A stretch of DNA of 64,000 bases from an uncultured Veillonella sp. (GCF_934230905.1 NZ_CAKQFJ010000011.1:6844-70843), one strand, 5' to 3'; positions 53,806 to 62,742 are shown, numbered from the stretch's first letter. Made by a program: numbers and translations. Notes: generated by a model from the letters alone, not told the origin.

Positions 53806-54411
53806 ATGGAATTAAATGAGATATTAAATGAGCAGCGTATTTACGCGATGATTAATAATGTGCCTATCCTTCGGGAATCTGAGGTGCATTTATTTGAAGA
53901 ATTGATTGGATTATACCGGCCCACCTCTGTGTTGGAGGTGGGCACCGCCATTGGTTACTCTACATTACTGATGGCACCCCTTATTGAACGAGGCGGTCGG
54001 ATTACATCCATTGAGCTTGATGAAGTTCGTCATGAAATGGCTAAATATTACATCGGTCATTCTGCATATAAGGATCAGATTACTTTAATTAAGGGTGATG
54101 CGAAGGACGTATTAACTCAAATTAAAGGTGAATATGACTTGGTATTCTTAGATGGACCGAAGGGACAATATTTAAGTCAACTGGAGGTTATATTGCCACA
54201 TGTGAAGGTAGGGGGCGTAATCCTTGCCGACAATGTTCTGTTTAGAGGATATGTGCGTGGTGATAAAGAAACTCCACATCGATTTAAAACGATTGTGAAA
54301 CGATTACAAGCGTATTTAGCCTATGTAGAAAATAAAGAATTATTTAACACTACCATTTACCCAATGGGAGATGGTATGAGTGTGAGTGTGTGGAAAGGAC
54401 ACAACAAATAA
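53806..54411 (+). CDS. trmR: O-methyltransferase, probably tRNA 5-hydroxyuridine methyltransferase TrmR
   Basis: A 201-residue SAM-dependent O-methyltransferase (COMT/YrrM-like). It has the glycine-rich VLEVGTAIGYSTLLMA, SIELDEVRHEMA, and the DLVFLDGPKGQYL segment. In Bacillus subtilis the gene between mltG and the U32 peptidase genes is trmR, which methylates 5-hydroxyuridine at tRNA wobble position 34; the same order here supports the name. A GC-rich hairpin (53920-53942) lies in the N-terminal coding region. It ends within 1 nt of the next start. Confidence 0.86.
   Translation: MELNEILNEQRIYAMINNVPILRESEVHLFEELIGLYRPTSVLEVGTAIGYSTLLMAPLIERGGRITSIELDEVRHEMAKYYIGHSAYKDQITLIKGDAKDVLTQIKGEYDLVFLDGPKGQYLSQLEVILPHVKVGGVILADNVLFRGYVRGDKETPHRFKTIVKRLQAYLAYVENKELFNTTIYPMGDGMSVSVWKGHNK
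53920..53942 (+). repeat. 8-bp GC-rich inverted repeat inside trmR
   Basis: CCCACCTC (53920-53927) and GAGGTGGG (53935-53942) with a 7-nt loop, within the trmR N-terminal coding region. Confidence 0.7.
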
Positions 54412-55652
54412 TGGCAGATCATTTTATGGAATTGCTTTGTCCAGCAGGTAATATGGACAAGTTAAAAATGGCTATTCGCTATGGTGCGGATGCCGTTTAT
54501 TGTGCTGGTAAACGATTTGGTTTGCGCGCTGGTAACTCTAATTTTTCTGATGAAGAGTTGAAAGAAGCCGTTCAATTTGTACATGAGCATGGTAAGAAGA
54601 TTCATGTTACATGTAACATTATTCCTCATAATGAAGACTTTGAGGGCCTTGAGGACTATTTAAAATTTCTTGAAAGTATCGGTGTCGATGCGATTATTGT
54701 AGCCGATATGGGGATTTTTAGTTTGGCTAAACGAGTAGCGCCAGGTCTTGAACTTCATGTTAGTACACAGGCATCCACAACGAACTGGCATACAGTGCAA
54801 ATGTGGAAAGAACTTGGGGCAGCTCGTGTTGTAGCAGCTCGTGAAGTATCTGTAGCAGATCTTAAAGAAATGAAGGAACATGTAGATATTGAAATCGAAT
54901 CTTTTGTACATGGATCTATGTGTATTTCTTATTCTGGTCGTTGCCTATTATCAAATTATATGACGGGCACACGCGATGCTAATCGTGGTCAATGTTCTCA
55001 ATCTTGTCGATGGAAATATAGCATTGTAGAATCTAATCGACCTGGTGAATATTATCCAATCGAAGAAGATGAGCATGGTACCTATATCTTTAACTCTAAG
55101 GATTTATGTCTTATTCATCGCATTCCAGAATTGTATGAAGCGGGCATCGATAGTCTTAAAATTGAAGGCCGTATGAAATCTGTTCACTACTGTGCAACGG
55201 TAGCTAAGGTATACCGCACGGCTATAGACACCTATTTGAAAGAACGTGAAAACTGGTATGTTCGCCCGGAATGGATTGCAGAATTAGAGAAAATTTCTCA
55301 CCGACCTTATACTGATGGCTTTGCTAATGGTCGTCCTGATGAAAGCGCACAAAACTATGGAAAATCTACAAATACGCAAACACATGATTTTATTGGCTTA
55401 GTTCTTGGATATAATGATGAAGAAAAATATGTAGATCTAGAACAACGCAATAATTTCAAGGTAGGTGACAAGGTGGAATTTTGCCAACCTAAAGGGGAAT
55501 TAGTAGAGGCTGTTATTGAAAAAATGACAGATGAAGATGGTAACCCTATCGATGTAGCACCTCATGCACAAATGAAGGTTCGATTGTATATGGATACAAA
55601 ATTAGAACCATACTCTATGATGCGCCGCGAGTGTAAGGTGAAGGCAGATTAA
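54411..55652 (+). CDS. trhP: U32-family protein, probable tRNA hydroxylation protein TrhP
   Basis: A 413-residue member of the peptidase U32 family. The MELLCPAGNMDKLKMAIRYGADAVYCAG opening and the CSQSCRWKY region with several conserved Cys are typical of TrhP (YegQ/YrrO) proteins, which with TrmR make 5-oxyacetyl- or 5-methoxyuridine in tRNA. Its start is ATG 54411 with AAAGGA upstream; it shares one base with trmR. Collagenase activity suggested by the family name is doubtful. Confidence 0.88.
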   Translation: MADHFMELLCPAGNMDKLKMAIRYGADAVYCAGKRFGLRAGNSNFSDEELKEAVQFVHEHGKKIHVTCNIIPHNEDFEGLEDYLKFLESIGVDAIIVADMGIFSLAKRVAPGLELHVSTQASTTNWHTVQMWKELGAARVVAAREVSVADLKEMKEHVDIEIESFVHGSMCISYSGRCLLSNYMTGTRDANRGQCSQSCRWKYSIVESNRPGEYYPIEEDEHGTYIFNSKDLCLIHRIPELYEAGIDSLKIEGRMKSVHYCATVAKVYRTAIDTYLKERENWYVRPEWIAELEKISHRPYTDGFANGRPDESAQNYGKSTNTQTHDFIGLVLGYNDEEKYVDLEQRNNFKVGDKVEFCQPKGELVEAVIEKMTDEDGNPIDVAPHAQMKVRLYMDTKLEPYSMMRRECKVKAD

Positions 55653-55653
55653 T

Positions 55654-55983
55654 ATGGTAGATGAACACACAGACGGTATCATGGTATCTGATAGATTAGA
55701 TGGTGACCTTGCTAAGGTGGCTCCTTTACTACCATCACGTTCGCTTTCTGGCTTTCCTGAACCTCCAGAGTATACTGGAACTGGCGAAGAATCGTATTTA
55801 TATTTTCATATAGATCCGAAGTATACAAATTATGTAAATCGTATCTTAGAGGGCTATGAATACATAGGTGTCATGACTAGCGTAGATAAGGTAGGGAGCT
55901 GTATGGTGCGATGTACACCTGATACACGTAGCTTAGCAATTGAAATCTTATCGCGCTTGCCAGAGGTTACCTTAGACCTATAG
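55654..55983 (+). CDS. DUF4911 family protein
   Basis: A 109-residue protein with a ~70-residue core (LYFHIDPKYTNYVNRILEGYEYIGVMTSVDKVG) that matches the DUF4911 family as I remember it. It starts 1 nt after trhP and is probably cotranscribed. Function unknown; a role alongside tRNA modification is only inferred from position. Confidence 0.75.
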   Translation: MVDEHTDGIMVSDRLDGDLAKVAPLLPSRSLSGFPEPPEYTGTGEESYLYFHIDPKYTNYVNRILEGYEYIGVMTSVDKVGSCMVRCTPDTRSLAIEILSRLPEVTLDL

Positions 55984-56029
55984 TTCATTAACATAGATTA
56001 GAGAATTATCCAAATTTAGGAGAATAATA

Positions 56030-57022
56030 ATGAAATGTAATGTATTAAAACGCGCATTAGTCTTAACAGCACTTGGTGCTTCCATGGTAACAGCTGCTTT
56101 TGCAGCACCAACTGGTCCTGTTATGATTCCACAACCGGGTACTGTAGTTGTTATTAATCATAATCCAGATGTAACATTTGCTGGCAATATTAATTTTGAT
56201 GTGGAAAGCCAAGAAAATAATAATTTAAGAATTGGTTCTACTGTTGTACCAAATGTATTGTATGGTGCCGTATTTAACAAGTCTGGCGCGCCTGATACAA
56301 TCGTGCCAGCACAAACCTACGTATTTACAGGTGCTAAAGAAGTGCCTGCTGCGTTGACATCTCCTAGTGATGAAGGCAAACCAGGTGCAACTTGGTCCGT
56401 GGAAACCATTAAGAAAACTAAATCTGGTGATATCCAAGTGGCTAGCCGTGGTGTACCGGAAAAACCATTGGGCGTACAAATGGAAATCATCAAAGATACT
56501 TTCACAATGGGTGCTATCGACAACAGTAAAACTGTACAAGGGGAAAATAGCAAGGGTACATTGTATATGACCGTACCTAAGGATTTGAAACTCAACCCTA
56601 GGACAGATATCCCTGCAGACGTACGCGAAACAATGCCAGCTATGCTTCGTGGTCGCATGGGTGAATCTATGATGGTTAATCTATTGCCATTAAATGCTGA
56701 AGAAAAACAACAACTTCACAACAATCCACATAATGCGAATGCAATTGTATTTAATCGTGCTATGGGAATGGCGAGCAGCATCGGTAATTCTGCTAAACAA
56801 AGTAAAGTATACACATATATGAAAGACCATTATCTCAATATGGTTATTGTTGCGAAAGATTATGACGATAACGGTGCTCGTGGTAGTGGTGTATTGATGG
56901 TATCTAAACAAGATAACTCTGATGATGTCATGTTGATTTTATTCAAAGGCCCAGATATTACAAATTCTAAAATTGAAAAAGTCATTGGATCTATGTTATC
57001 CGCACATTTCGAAAGAAAATAA
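56030..57022 (+). CDS. Unrecognised secreted protein
   Basis: A 330-residue protein with an N-terminal signal peptide (MKCNVLKRALVLTALGASM, likely cleaved after TAAFA) and no other membrane helix, so probably periplasmic or outside. I do not recognise its family. It has segments NINFDVESQENNN (about 50-62), TWSVETIKKTKSGDIQV (about 122) and a C-terminal VSKQDNSDDVMLILFKGPDI (about 295). One Cys sits in the signal region only. The upstream neighbour ends 46 nt earlier, with AGGAG before the ATG. It is Veillonella-like in codon use. Confidence 0.75.
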   Translation: MKCNVLKRALVLTALGASMVTAAFAAPTGPVMIPQPGTVVVINHNPDVTFAGNINFDVESQENNNLRIGSTVVPNVLYGAVFNKSGAPDTIVPAQTYVFTGAKEVPAALTSPSDEGKPGATWSVETIKKTKSGDIQVASRGVPEKPLGVQMEIIKDTFTMGAIDNSKTVQGENSKGTLYMTVPKDLKLNPRTDIPADVRETMPAMLRGRMGESMMVNLLPLNAEEKQQLHNNPHNANAIVFNRAMGMASSIGNSAKQSKVYTYMKDHYLNMVIVAKDYDDNGARGSGVLMVSKQDNSDDVMLILFKGPDITNSKIEKVIGSMLSAHFERK

Positions 57023-57029
57023 ATTGAAA

Positions 57030-57059
57030 GCCCCTAATAGCGTGTAGTCTATTAGGGGC
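57030..57059 (+). repeat. 11-bp hairpin after secreted-protein gene
   Basis: GCCCCTAATAG (57030-57040) and CTATTAGGGGC (57049-57059) with an 8-nt loop; no T run follows. Likely a stem that ends or stabilises the transcript. Confidence 0.75.
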
Positions 57060-57171
57060 CATTCGTATTATAGAACGATAGGAACTATTAATGACGGACT
57101 TTATTTTCTATGTTGATCATACTGAATGTTATATAGTTGAATTTTTTGTATACCTATGATAAGATAAGCTA

Positions 57172-57425
57172 GTAAAAGTGATGCAAAGGACATGATTCTC
57201 ATATCCCTGTGTACCAGAGAGAGGCAGATGCTGGAAATGCCTTACACATATATTTGAGTTACCCCCTTTAAACTGATTTGTCGAACCTAAGTAGGCAAAT
57301 ACGGCAGCCACCGTTATCGGGCTTAATGAAGTGAATGAACTGTATTTGTGATGCAGTGAATTAACTAGGGTGGAACCGCGAATGATCTTCGTCCCTTGTT
57401 TGTAGGGATAGAGGGTCTTTTTTTA
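57172..57425 (+). promoter_or_regulatory. T-box leader for threonyl-tRNA synthetase
   Basis: A T-box riboswitch, transcribed probably from TTGAAT (57137-57142) and TAAGAT (57160-57165). It contains AGAGAGAGGC and GCTGGAAATGCC of stem I, and the specifier codon ACC (57261-57263), a threonine codon. The conserved AGGGTGGAACCGCG is at 57367-57380. The terminator uses GATC...GTCCCT (57384-57396) and AGGGAT...GGGTC with a T run to about 57424. Uncharged tRNA-Thr should stabilise the antiterminator and switch on thrS. It accounts for the main part of the gap from 57023. Confidence 0.92.
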
Positions 57426-57472
57426 TTACCAAAATCCAATCTATCCTAGTTCATAAATTGGAGGAAAGAAAA

Positions 57473-59383
57473 ATGGCAGATGTAAAAATTATTTTACCTG
57501 ATGGTAGTGCAAAGGAATACCCTGCAGGCACTACTCTTGGTGAAGCAGTAAAAAAATTGTCTAATAGTTTGGCTAAAAAAGTGTTAGCAGCCAATGTAAA
57601 TGGAGAATTAACAGACCTTCGTGAAGAACTTGTAGATGGTTCTGAAGTAGCGTTTTTAACATTTGAAGAAGAAGGTGGCAAACATACTTTGCGTCACACT
57701 GCTTCTCATGTATTGGCACAAGCGGTTAAACGTTTATGGCCAGAAGCAAAATTGGCTATTGGCCCTGCTATCGATAAAGGTTTTTACTACGATATCGATA
57801 TGGAACATACGTTGACTCCTGAAGATTTGACTAAAATCGAAAAGGAAATGAGCCGTATTGTAAAAGAAAACTTGCCTATTACTAAATCTGTAATGTCTCG
57901 TCAAGAAGCTATCGAGTTCTTCAAATCTAAAAATGAAGATTACAAGGTAGAATTGATCGAAGACCTTCCAGAAGATGCTGTGATTTCTTGCTATGCACAA
58001 GGCGATTTTGTTGACCTTTGTGCAGGCCCTCATGTGGCATCTACTGGCAAAGTGAAAGCTTTCAAATTACAAAGCATTGCAGGTGCATACTGGCGCGGCG
58101 ATGAAAAGAATAAAATGTTGCAACGTATTTACGGTACAGCATTTGAGAAAAAAGAAGAACTTGATGCATATCTTCACATGCTTGAAGAAGCTGCTAAACG
58201 CGACCATCGTAAACTTGGTAAAGAACTTGGCTTGTTCGTTATCAAAGAAGAAGGTCCTGGATTCCCATTCTTCTTACCAAAAGGGATGGCTCTTCGTAAT
58301 GAATTGGAAAACTTCTGGCGTGAAGTTCATCATGATTTTGATTATGACGAAATTCGTACACCAGTTATCTTGAATAAGCACTTATGGGAAACATCTGGTC
58401 ACTGGGATCATTATCGTGAAAATATGTACACTACAATCATTGATGATGAAGAATATGCAATTAAGCCAATGAACTGTCCAGGTGGTATCTTGGTTTACCA
58501 AAATGAAATGCATTCCTACCGTGATTTTCCATTGCGTTATGCTGAACTTGGTTTAGTTCATCGTCATGAATTGTCTGGTGCATTACATGGTTTGTTCCGT
58601 GTACGTGCGTTCACACAAGATGATGCTCACGTATTCATGTTACCAGATCAAATGCAATCAGAATTAATGAAAGTTATTGAATTATTCGACCGTATTTATA
58701 GTCAATTTGGTTTGAAATACCATGTTGAATTATCTACTAAACCGGATAATGCAATGGGGGATGATGCAATTTGGGAAGCTGCTACAGAAGCATTGCGCAA
58801 TGCTATCGAAGCAAAAGGCATTCCTTACGTAATTAATCCTGGTGATGGTGCTTTCTATGGCCCTAAACTTGACTATCATATCGAAGACTCCTTAGGTCGT
58901 ACATGGCAATGTGGTACTATTCAATTGGATATGAACCTACCAGAACGTTTCCAAATTGAATATATTGGCGAAGATGGTCAAAAACATCGTCCTATTATGA
59001 TTCACCGTGCATGTTTCGGTTCTATGGAACGTTTCATCGGTATCTTGACTGAACACTATGCAGGCACATTCCCAACTTGGATGGCTCCTGTACAAGTTAA
59101 AATCTTACCTATCTCTGAAAAACACGTAGAATATGCTAACCAATTGGCAAAACAAATGCACCATGACTATGTGCGTGTAGAAGTAGATGATCGTAGCGAA
59201 AAAATTGGCTACAAAATCCGTCAAGCACAAATGGCAAAAGTTCCATATATGCTTGTTGTGGGGGATAAAGAAGTGGAAGATGGTACCGTTAATGTTCGTA
59301 AACACGGCGGTGACGAATTGGGCACTGTACCATTTGAAGAGTTCTTTAATGCCATTAAAACTGAAATTAAGGAACGTAACTAA
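57473..59383 (+). CDS. thrS: Threonyl-tRNA synthetase
   Basis: The 636-residue ThrRS has an N-terminal TGS domain (MADVKIILPDGSAKE), the editing domain with HTASHVLAQAVKRLWP and CAGPHVASTGKV, class II core with KPMNCPGG (zinc Cys), HRHELSGALHGLFRVRAFTQDDAH, and an anticodon-binding C-terminus. I chose ATG 57473, with GGAGGA upstream. The T-box leader controls it. Confidence 0.98.
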   Translation: MADVKIILPDGSAKEYPAGTTLGEAVKKLSNSLAKKVLAANVNGELTDLREELVDGSEVAFLTFEEEGGKHTLRHTASHVLAQAVKRLWPEAKLAIGPAIDKGFYYDIDMEHTLTPEDLTKIEKEMSRIVKENLPITKSVMSRQEAIEFFKSKNEDYKVELIEDLPEDAVISCYAQGDFVDLCAGPHVASTGKVKAFKLQSIAGAYWRGDEKNKMLQRIYGTAFEKKEELDAYLHMLEEAAKRDHRKLGKELGLFVIKEEGPGFPFFLPKGMALRNELENFWREVHHDFDYDEIRTPVILNKHLWETSGHWDHYRENMYTTIIDDEEYAIKPMNCPGGILVYQNEMHSYRDFPLRYAELGLVHRHELSGALHGLFRVRAFTQDDAHVFMLPDQMQSELMKVIELFDRIYSQFGLKYHVELSTKPDNAMGDDAIWEAATEALRNAIEAKGIPYVINPGDGAFYGPKLDYHIEDSLGRTWQCGTIQLDMNLPERFQIEYIGEDGQKHRPIMIHRACFGSMERFIGILTEHYAGTFPTWMAPVQVKILPISEKHVEYANQLAKQMHHDYVRVEVDDRSEKIGYKIRQAQMAKVPYMLVVGDKEVEDGTVNVRKHGGDELGTVPFEEFFNAIKTEIKERN

Positions 59384-59421
59384 TTGTTAGCCTAACTAAC
59401 AAAAGAATACATGTTACAAAT

Positions 59422-59453
59422 GTAAAGGCGCGGTCTTGAGACCGCGCCTTTAC
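59422..59453. terminator. Bidirectional terminator between thrS and anion transporter
   Basis: GTAAAGGCGCGGTCT and its perfect complement (15 bp each) with a 2-nt loop. Convergent genes lie on both sides. The AAAGG/CCTTT ends give short T tracts in either direction. Confidence 0.88.
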
Positions 59454-59472
59454 TGTATACATTTATAAGTTG

Positions 59473-60993
59473 TTAAGCAATACCAATCCAGTGCCAATAA
59501 GTAAGTGCAAATACGAGAATCATTATATAACCGATAATAGTTAATGGAATACCTGTAGTCATAAATGTTTTTACATCAAATGTATTGGTACCATACGCTA
59601 CCATACCTTGAGGCGAGTTGACTGGTAATACTAGACCAAAGCAGATTGCATATTGCATAAGCATAGTAACACCAACTGGATTAAGACCTTCTGTATGATG
59701 TCCTGTTACAATGGAAATTATAATTGGAATCATGGCAGACGATAGGGCTGTAGCAGAGGCAAAGCCTAGATGAATCACAATTAAGAATGCCGCAATAACA
59801 GCAATCAATAGGAAGATACTGGCTGTTTCAAGAGAAAAGGCATTTACAAATACATGTGCTAGCCAAGTGGCAGCTTGTGTTTTAAGTAATACTGTTCCCA
59901 GGCCAATACCGGCACCGAACATAACGATGGAGCCCCAGTCGATATTAGGCTGTGCAAATTTCCAATCCATAATACCAATCTTAGGGATAAAGAATAAGGC
60001 AATAGCTACAATTGTGGTTGTCGTAGTATCTATGGAATGTAATTTACCACCTGTTGCCCATAATGCCAGTAATGCAATAGAAATACATAATAATTTTTTT
60101 TCATCTAAGGTCATAGGACCAATTTCTTGACGCATTTTCGCGAGTTGCACATCGCCACCAACGAGTTCTTTAAATTCTGGTTTAATCAGCATTTGCGTTA
60201 AGAAGTATGTAATGATGACCATAATAATAGAAAATGGAGCGGCAGCAGTGAGCCAGTCAATCCAGCTAATGGATGTATTCATCTGTGTTTGTATAAAGCC
60301 TACGGCCACAAGATTTTGAGCGGCTGCTGTTTGAATCATGATGTTCCAGAATGTATCTGCTTGTACAGCCCCTACCATAAGGAGTGCTGCTACACGGCTT
60401 TTACGCTCAATCCCTAAGCTTTCAACAATACCAATAATAATAGGTGCTAAACAAGCAATACGGGCAGTAGCACTTGGCACAAAAAAAGCAAGAATTAAGC
60501 CCGTAATGATAATGCCTAAATAAATACGACTCACTTTGGTGCCGACACTCGATAATACAAGCATGGCGATGCGGCGATCCAATCCTGTTTTGCGCATGGC
60601 TACAGAAATGAACATAGCAGCACCAACAAGAATCATAGCAGGCGATGAATAACCAGAAATAATAAGCTTTAATGCATTGGCAGTACCTAAGGCTTTAGCT
60701 GGTGCTTCTGGATTAGGTGAAAAACCTAATAATAAAGCTGTAAGAGCAGTAATTATAGTGGCACTTACCGGATAGGATACAGCGGATGTCATCCATACAA
60801 TAATGGCAAAAGCAAGGACCCCAATCATGCGATGTCCACCTGTCGATAATGTTTCTGGTGTAGGTAATAGCAAGATAGCAATGAGTACAAGACATGCCAT
60901 AATAAGCCCTATGTTCTGCACGGCTGTACGTGATTTTTGTGGTATGGTAGTATTCGATACAGTAGATGATGTAGCGTTGTTAACTATACTCAT
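59473..60993 (-). CDS. DASS-family (SLC13) anion/dicarboxylate transporter
   Basis: A 506-residue polytopic membrane protein of the divalent anion:Na+ symporter family that takes up dicarboxylates, tricarboxylates or sulfate. It has ~12 hydrophobic segments, including FVPSATARIACLAPI and a C-terminal FGLVLPVNSPQGMVAYG. A dicarboxylate such as succinate or malate would suit a lactate-fermenting, succinate-decarboxylating organism, but specificity is inferred. It is the only complete gene on the minus strand. The start ATG is preceded by AAAGGAG on that strand. Confidence 0.88.
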   Translation of the reverse strand: MSIVNNATSSTVSNTTIPQKSRTAVQNIGLIMACLVLIAILLLPTPETLSTGGHRMIGVLAFAIIVWMTSAVSYPVSATIITALTALLLGFSPNPEAPAKALGTANALKLIISGYSSPAMILVGAAMFISVAMRKTGLDRRIAMLVLSSVGTKVSRIYLGIIITGLILAFFVPSATARIACLAPIIIGIVESLGIERKSRVAALLMVGAVQADTFWNIMIQTAAAQNLVAVGFIQTQMNTSISWIDWLTAAAPFSIIMVIITYFLTQMLIKPEFKELVGGDVQLAKMRQEIGPMTLDEKKLLCISIALLALWATGGKLHSIDTTTTTIVAIALFFIPKIGIMDWKFAQPNIDWGSIVMFGAGIGLGTVLLKTQAATWLAHVFVNAFSLETASIFLLIAVIAAFLIVIHLGFASATALSSAMIPIIISIVTGHHTEGLNPVGVTMLMQYAICFGLVLPVNSPQGMVAYGTNTFDVKTFMTTGIPLTIIGYIMILVFALTYWHWIGIA

Positions 60994-61205
60994 AAAAAAC
61001 TCCTTTCATGTTGAATAAAATATAATAATGGATATATATGATTATACAATATTACATTATTATATGGTGCTAGTATGGTTAAGGAATATTGTATACATGA
61101 ATAAATAGTCATATATCTATAAAAATAGCTATACGAGTATGAGGTTATTTGGTATACTAAGTCAGTAGTAACAAATGATATTTTGGTAAAAGTAATAGAA
61201 TATAG

Positions 61206-61234
61206 TTGACTTTTAGTACGTGATTTGTTATTAT
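61206..61234 (+). promoter_or_regulatory. Promoter of infC operon
   Basis: TTGACT (61206-61211) and TATTAT (61229-61234) with 17-nt spacing; an overlapping TATAAT at 61232-61237 has less favourable spacing. Upstream (60994-61205) the divergent spacer is AT-rich and holds no supported gene. Confidence 0.65.
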
Positions 61235-61239
61235 AATTA

Positions 61240-61342
61240 AGTAATTTATGAAGCAGAGGCCATCCGCCACTCACCTAATACCAAGAAGTATAAGGTTAAT
61301 ATAGAGAACTCTATTCGGATGGTGTATGCCATCCGTTTTTTT
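61240..61342 (+). promoter_or_regulatory. infC leader with transcription attenuator (L20-type)
   Basis: The leader ends in an intrinsic terminator: CGGATGG (61316-61322), CCATCCG (61329-61335) and a T run. A direct copy of CCATCCG at 61260-61266 could instead pair with CGGATGG and form an antiterminator. Intermediate stems are ACCTAATAC with GTATAAGGT, and ATAGAG/CTCTAT. In other Firmicutes the infC-rpmI-rplT leader is repressed by L20; the arrangement here fits that type. Confidence 0.78.
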
Positions 61343-61363
61343 ATTCTCTTGGAGGTGAAGGCT

Positions 61364-61873
61364 ATTAGCAAGGATACACCACGCATTAATGAAGAGATTC
61401 GTGCTCGTGAACTTCGTGTCGTAGGTCCTGAAAACGAACAAATCGGTATTATGTCTGGCCGTGAGGCATTGGCATTGGCTGAAGAAAAGCATCTTGATCT
61501 TGTGGAAATTGCACCTAACGCTAAACCACCAGTAGCTCGCATTATGAACTACGGTAAATATCGTTATGAACAACAAAAACGCGAGAAAGAAGCGAAAAAG
61601 AAACAAAAAATCGTAACTTTAAAAGAAGTTAAGTTACGTCCACATATTGAAGACCATGACTTTTACGTAAAAATGAAAAACGCATCCAAATTCTTGGGTG
61701 AAGGTAACAAAGTAAAAGTAACCATCATGTTCCGCGGTCGTGAACTTTCTCACCCTGAACTTGGTATGGCCGTGTTGACACGTTTTGCTGAAGAACTCAA
61801 AGAAACGGCGTCTATTGAAAAAGCAGCTAAATTAGAAGGTCGTAATATGACCATGATTTTAGTAAGTAAATAG
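61364..61873 (+). CDS. infC: Translation initiation factor IF-3 (ATT start codon)
   Basis: IF-3, 169 residues, blocks subunit joining and proofreads the start codon. The sequence after the start is SKDTPRINEEIRARELRVVG, the standard opening, followed by the linker-rich middle and KVKVTIMFRGRELSHPELG. The start codon is ATT at 61364, 8 nt beyond GGAGGTGA (61351-61358); no ATG, GTG or TTG fits. Non-AUG infC starts are known to let IF-3 repress its own translation. It is preceded by the attenuator and followed by rpmI and rplT. Confidence 0.95.
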   Translation: MSKDTPRINEEIRARELRVVGPENEQIGIMSGREALALAEEKHLDLVEIAPNAKPPVARIMNYGKYRYEQQKREKEAKKKQKIVTLKEVKLRPHIEDHDFYVKMKNASKFLGEGNKVKVTIMFRGRELSHPELGMAVLTRFAEELKETASIEKAAKLEGRNMTMILVSK

Positions 61874-61894
61874 GATATTGGGAGGATTATAATT

Positions 61895-62092
61895 ATGCCA
61901 AAAATTAAAACTCGTCGCGCAGCGGCTAAACGTTTCGCAGTAACTGGTACTGGTGAATTCAAGCGTGCAAAAGCTTTCAAAAGCCACATTCTTGAGAAAA
62001 AATCTCCAGCTCGTAAACGTAATTTACGTAAAGCTACATTGGTTGCTAAATCTGACTACAAACGCGTAGTTAAATGCTTACCATACGCTTAA
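61895..62092 (+). CDS. rpmI: 50S ribosomal protein L35
   Basis: L35, 65 residues and strongly basic: [24 protein letters not shown] and [14 protein letters not shown] are diagnostic. It lies in the conserved infC-rpmI-rplT order with a good GGAGG site. Confidence 0.97.
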   Translation: MPKIKTRRAAAKRFAVTGTGEFKRAKAFKSHILEKKSPARKRNLRKATLVAKSDYKRVVKCLPYA

Positions 62093-62138
62093 TCGCTAAC
62101 TATTAGATGGATATATCGTAATTTAGGAGGAATATACA

Positions 62139-62489
62139 ATGGCAAGAGTGAAAAAGGGCGTTACAGCTCATGCACGTCATAAAAAGATTTTGAAATTAGC
62201 TAAAGGTTACCGCGGTACTCGTTCTCGTTTGTTCAAAAAAGCTAATGAAACAGTAATGAAAGCGTTGTACTACGCTCGTCGTGATCGTCGTGCGAAAAAA
62301 CGCGAATTCCGTCAATTGTGGATTGCTCGTATTAACGCAGCAGCTCGTATCAATGGCACAACTTACAGCCGTTTCATCGCTGGTTTGACTAAAGCAGGCG
62401 TTGAAGTGAACCGTAAAATGTTGGCTGACTTGGCAGTTAACGATGCAGCAGCATTCGCTAAACTTGTTGAAGTAGCTAAAAACGCTTAA
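62139..62489 (+). CDS. rplT: 50S ribosomal protein L20
   Basis: L20, 116 residues, an early assembly protein of the large subunit that in several bacteria also represses its own operon. It opens [26 protein letters not shown] and ends with [14 protein letters not shown]. The regulatory leader ahead of infC is its likely target. A terminator follows. Confidence 0.98.
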   Translation: MARVKKGVTAHARHKKILKLAKGYRGTRSRLFKKANETVMKALYYARRDRRAKKREFRQLWIARINAAARINGTTYSRFIAGLTKAGVEVNRKMLADLAVNDAAAFAKLVEVAKNA

Positions 62490-62508
62490 TAGCATACCAT
62501 AACAAATG

Positions 62509-62535
62509 AAGGACTCTCTGATGAGGGTCCTTTTT
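62509..62535 (+). terminator. Terminator of infC-rpmI-rplT
   Basis: AAGGACTCTC and GAGGGTCCTT (one G:T pair) with a 4-nt loop and T run. The insertion sequence begins 13 nt later. Confidence 0.9.
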
Positions 62536-62572
62536 TGCATGTTTTGGCTTATAGGACAAAAAGTGTGTGTGA

Positions 62573-62615
62573 AAACCCTTATAACACTAGATATTTACTA
62601 GTGTTATAAGGGTTT
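62573..62615 (+). repeat. 18-bp perfect hairpin at left end of insertion sequence
   Basis: AAACCCTTATAACACTAG (62573-62590) and its perfect complement (62598-62615) with a 7-nt loop, followed by AATCTTTTT. It looks like a terminator that could block outside transcription entering the transposase gene. Confidence 0.88.
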
Positions 62616-62742
62616 AATCTTTTTCTGGAGAAGTTTGAGGGTGGACAAAAAGTGTGGGTAAAAACATCAATTAACCCTTGTAATTACTGATTAAAATGAG
62701 GTTATATCTTCCTATATATAAACAAATATGGAGGAAGAGTTT

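Noticed and set aside
61323..61363. GTG start of infC at 61323
   Set aside because: It lies inside the terminator hairpin; the ATT at 61364 follows a strong ribosome-binding site and gives the standard IF-3 opening.
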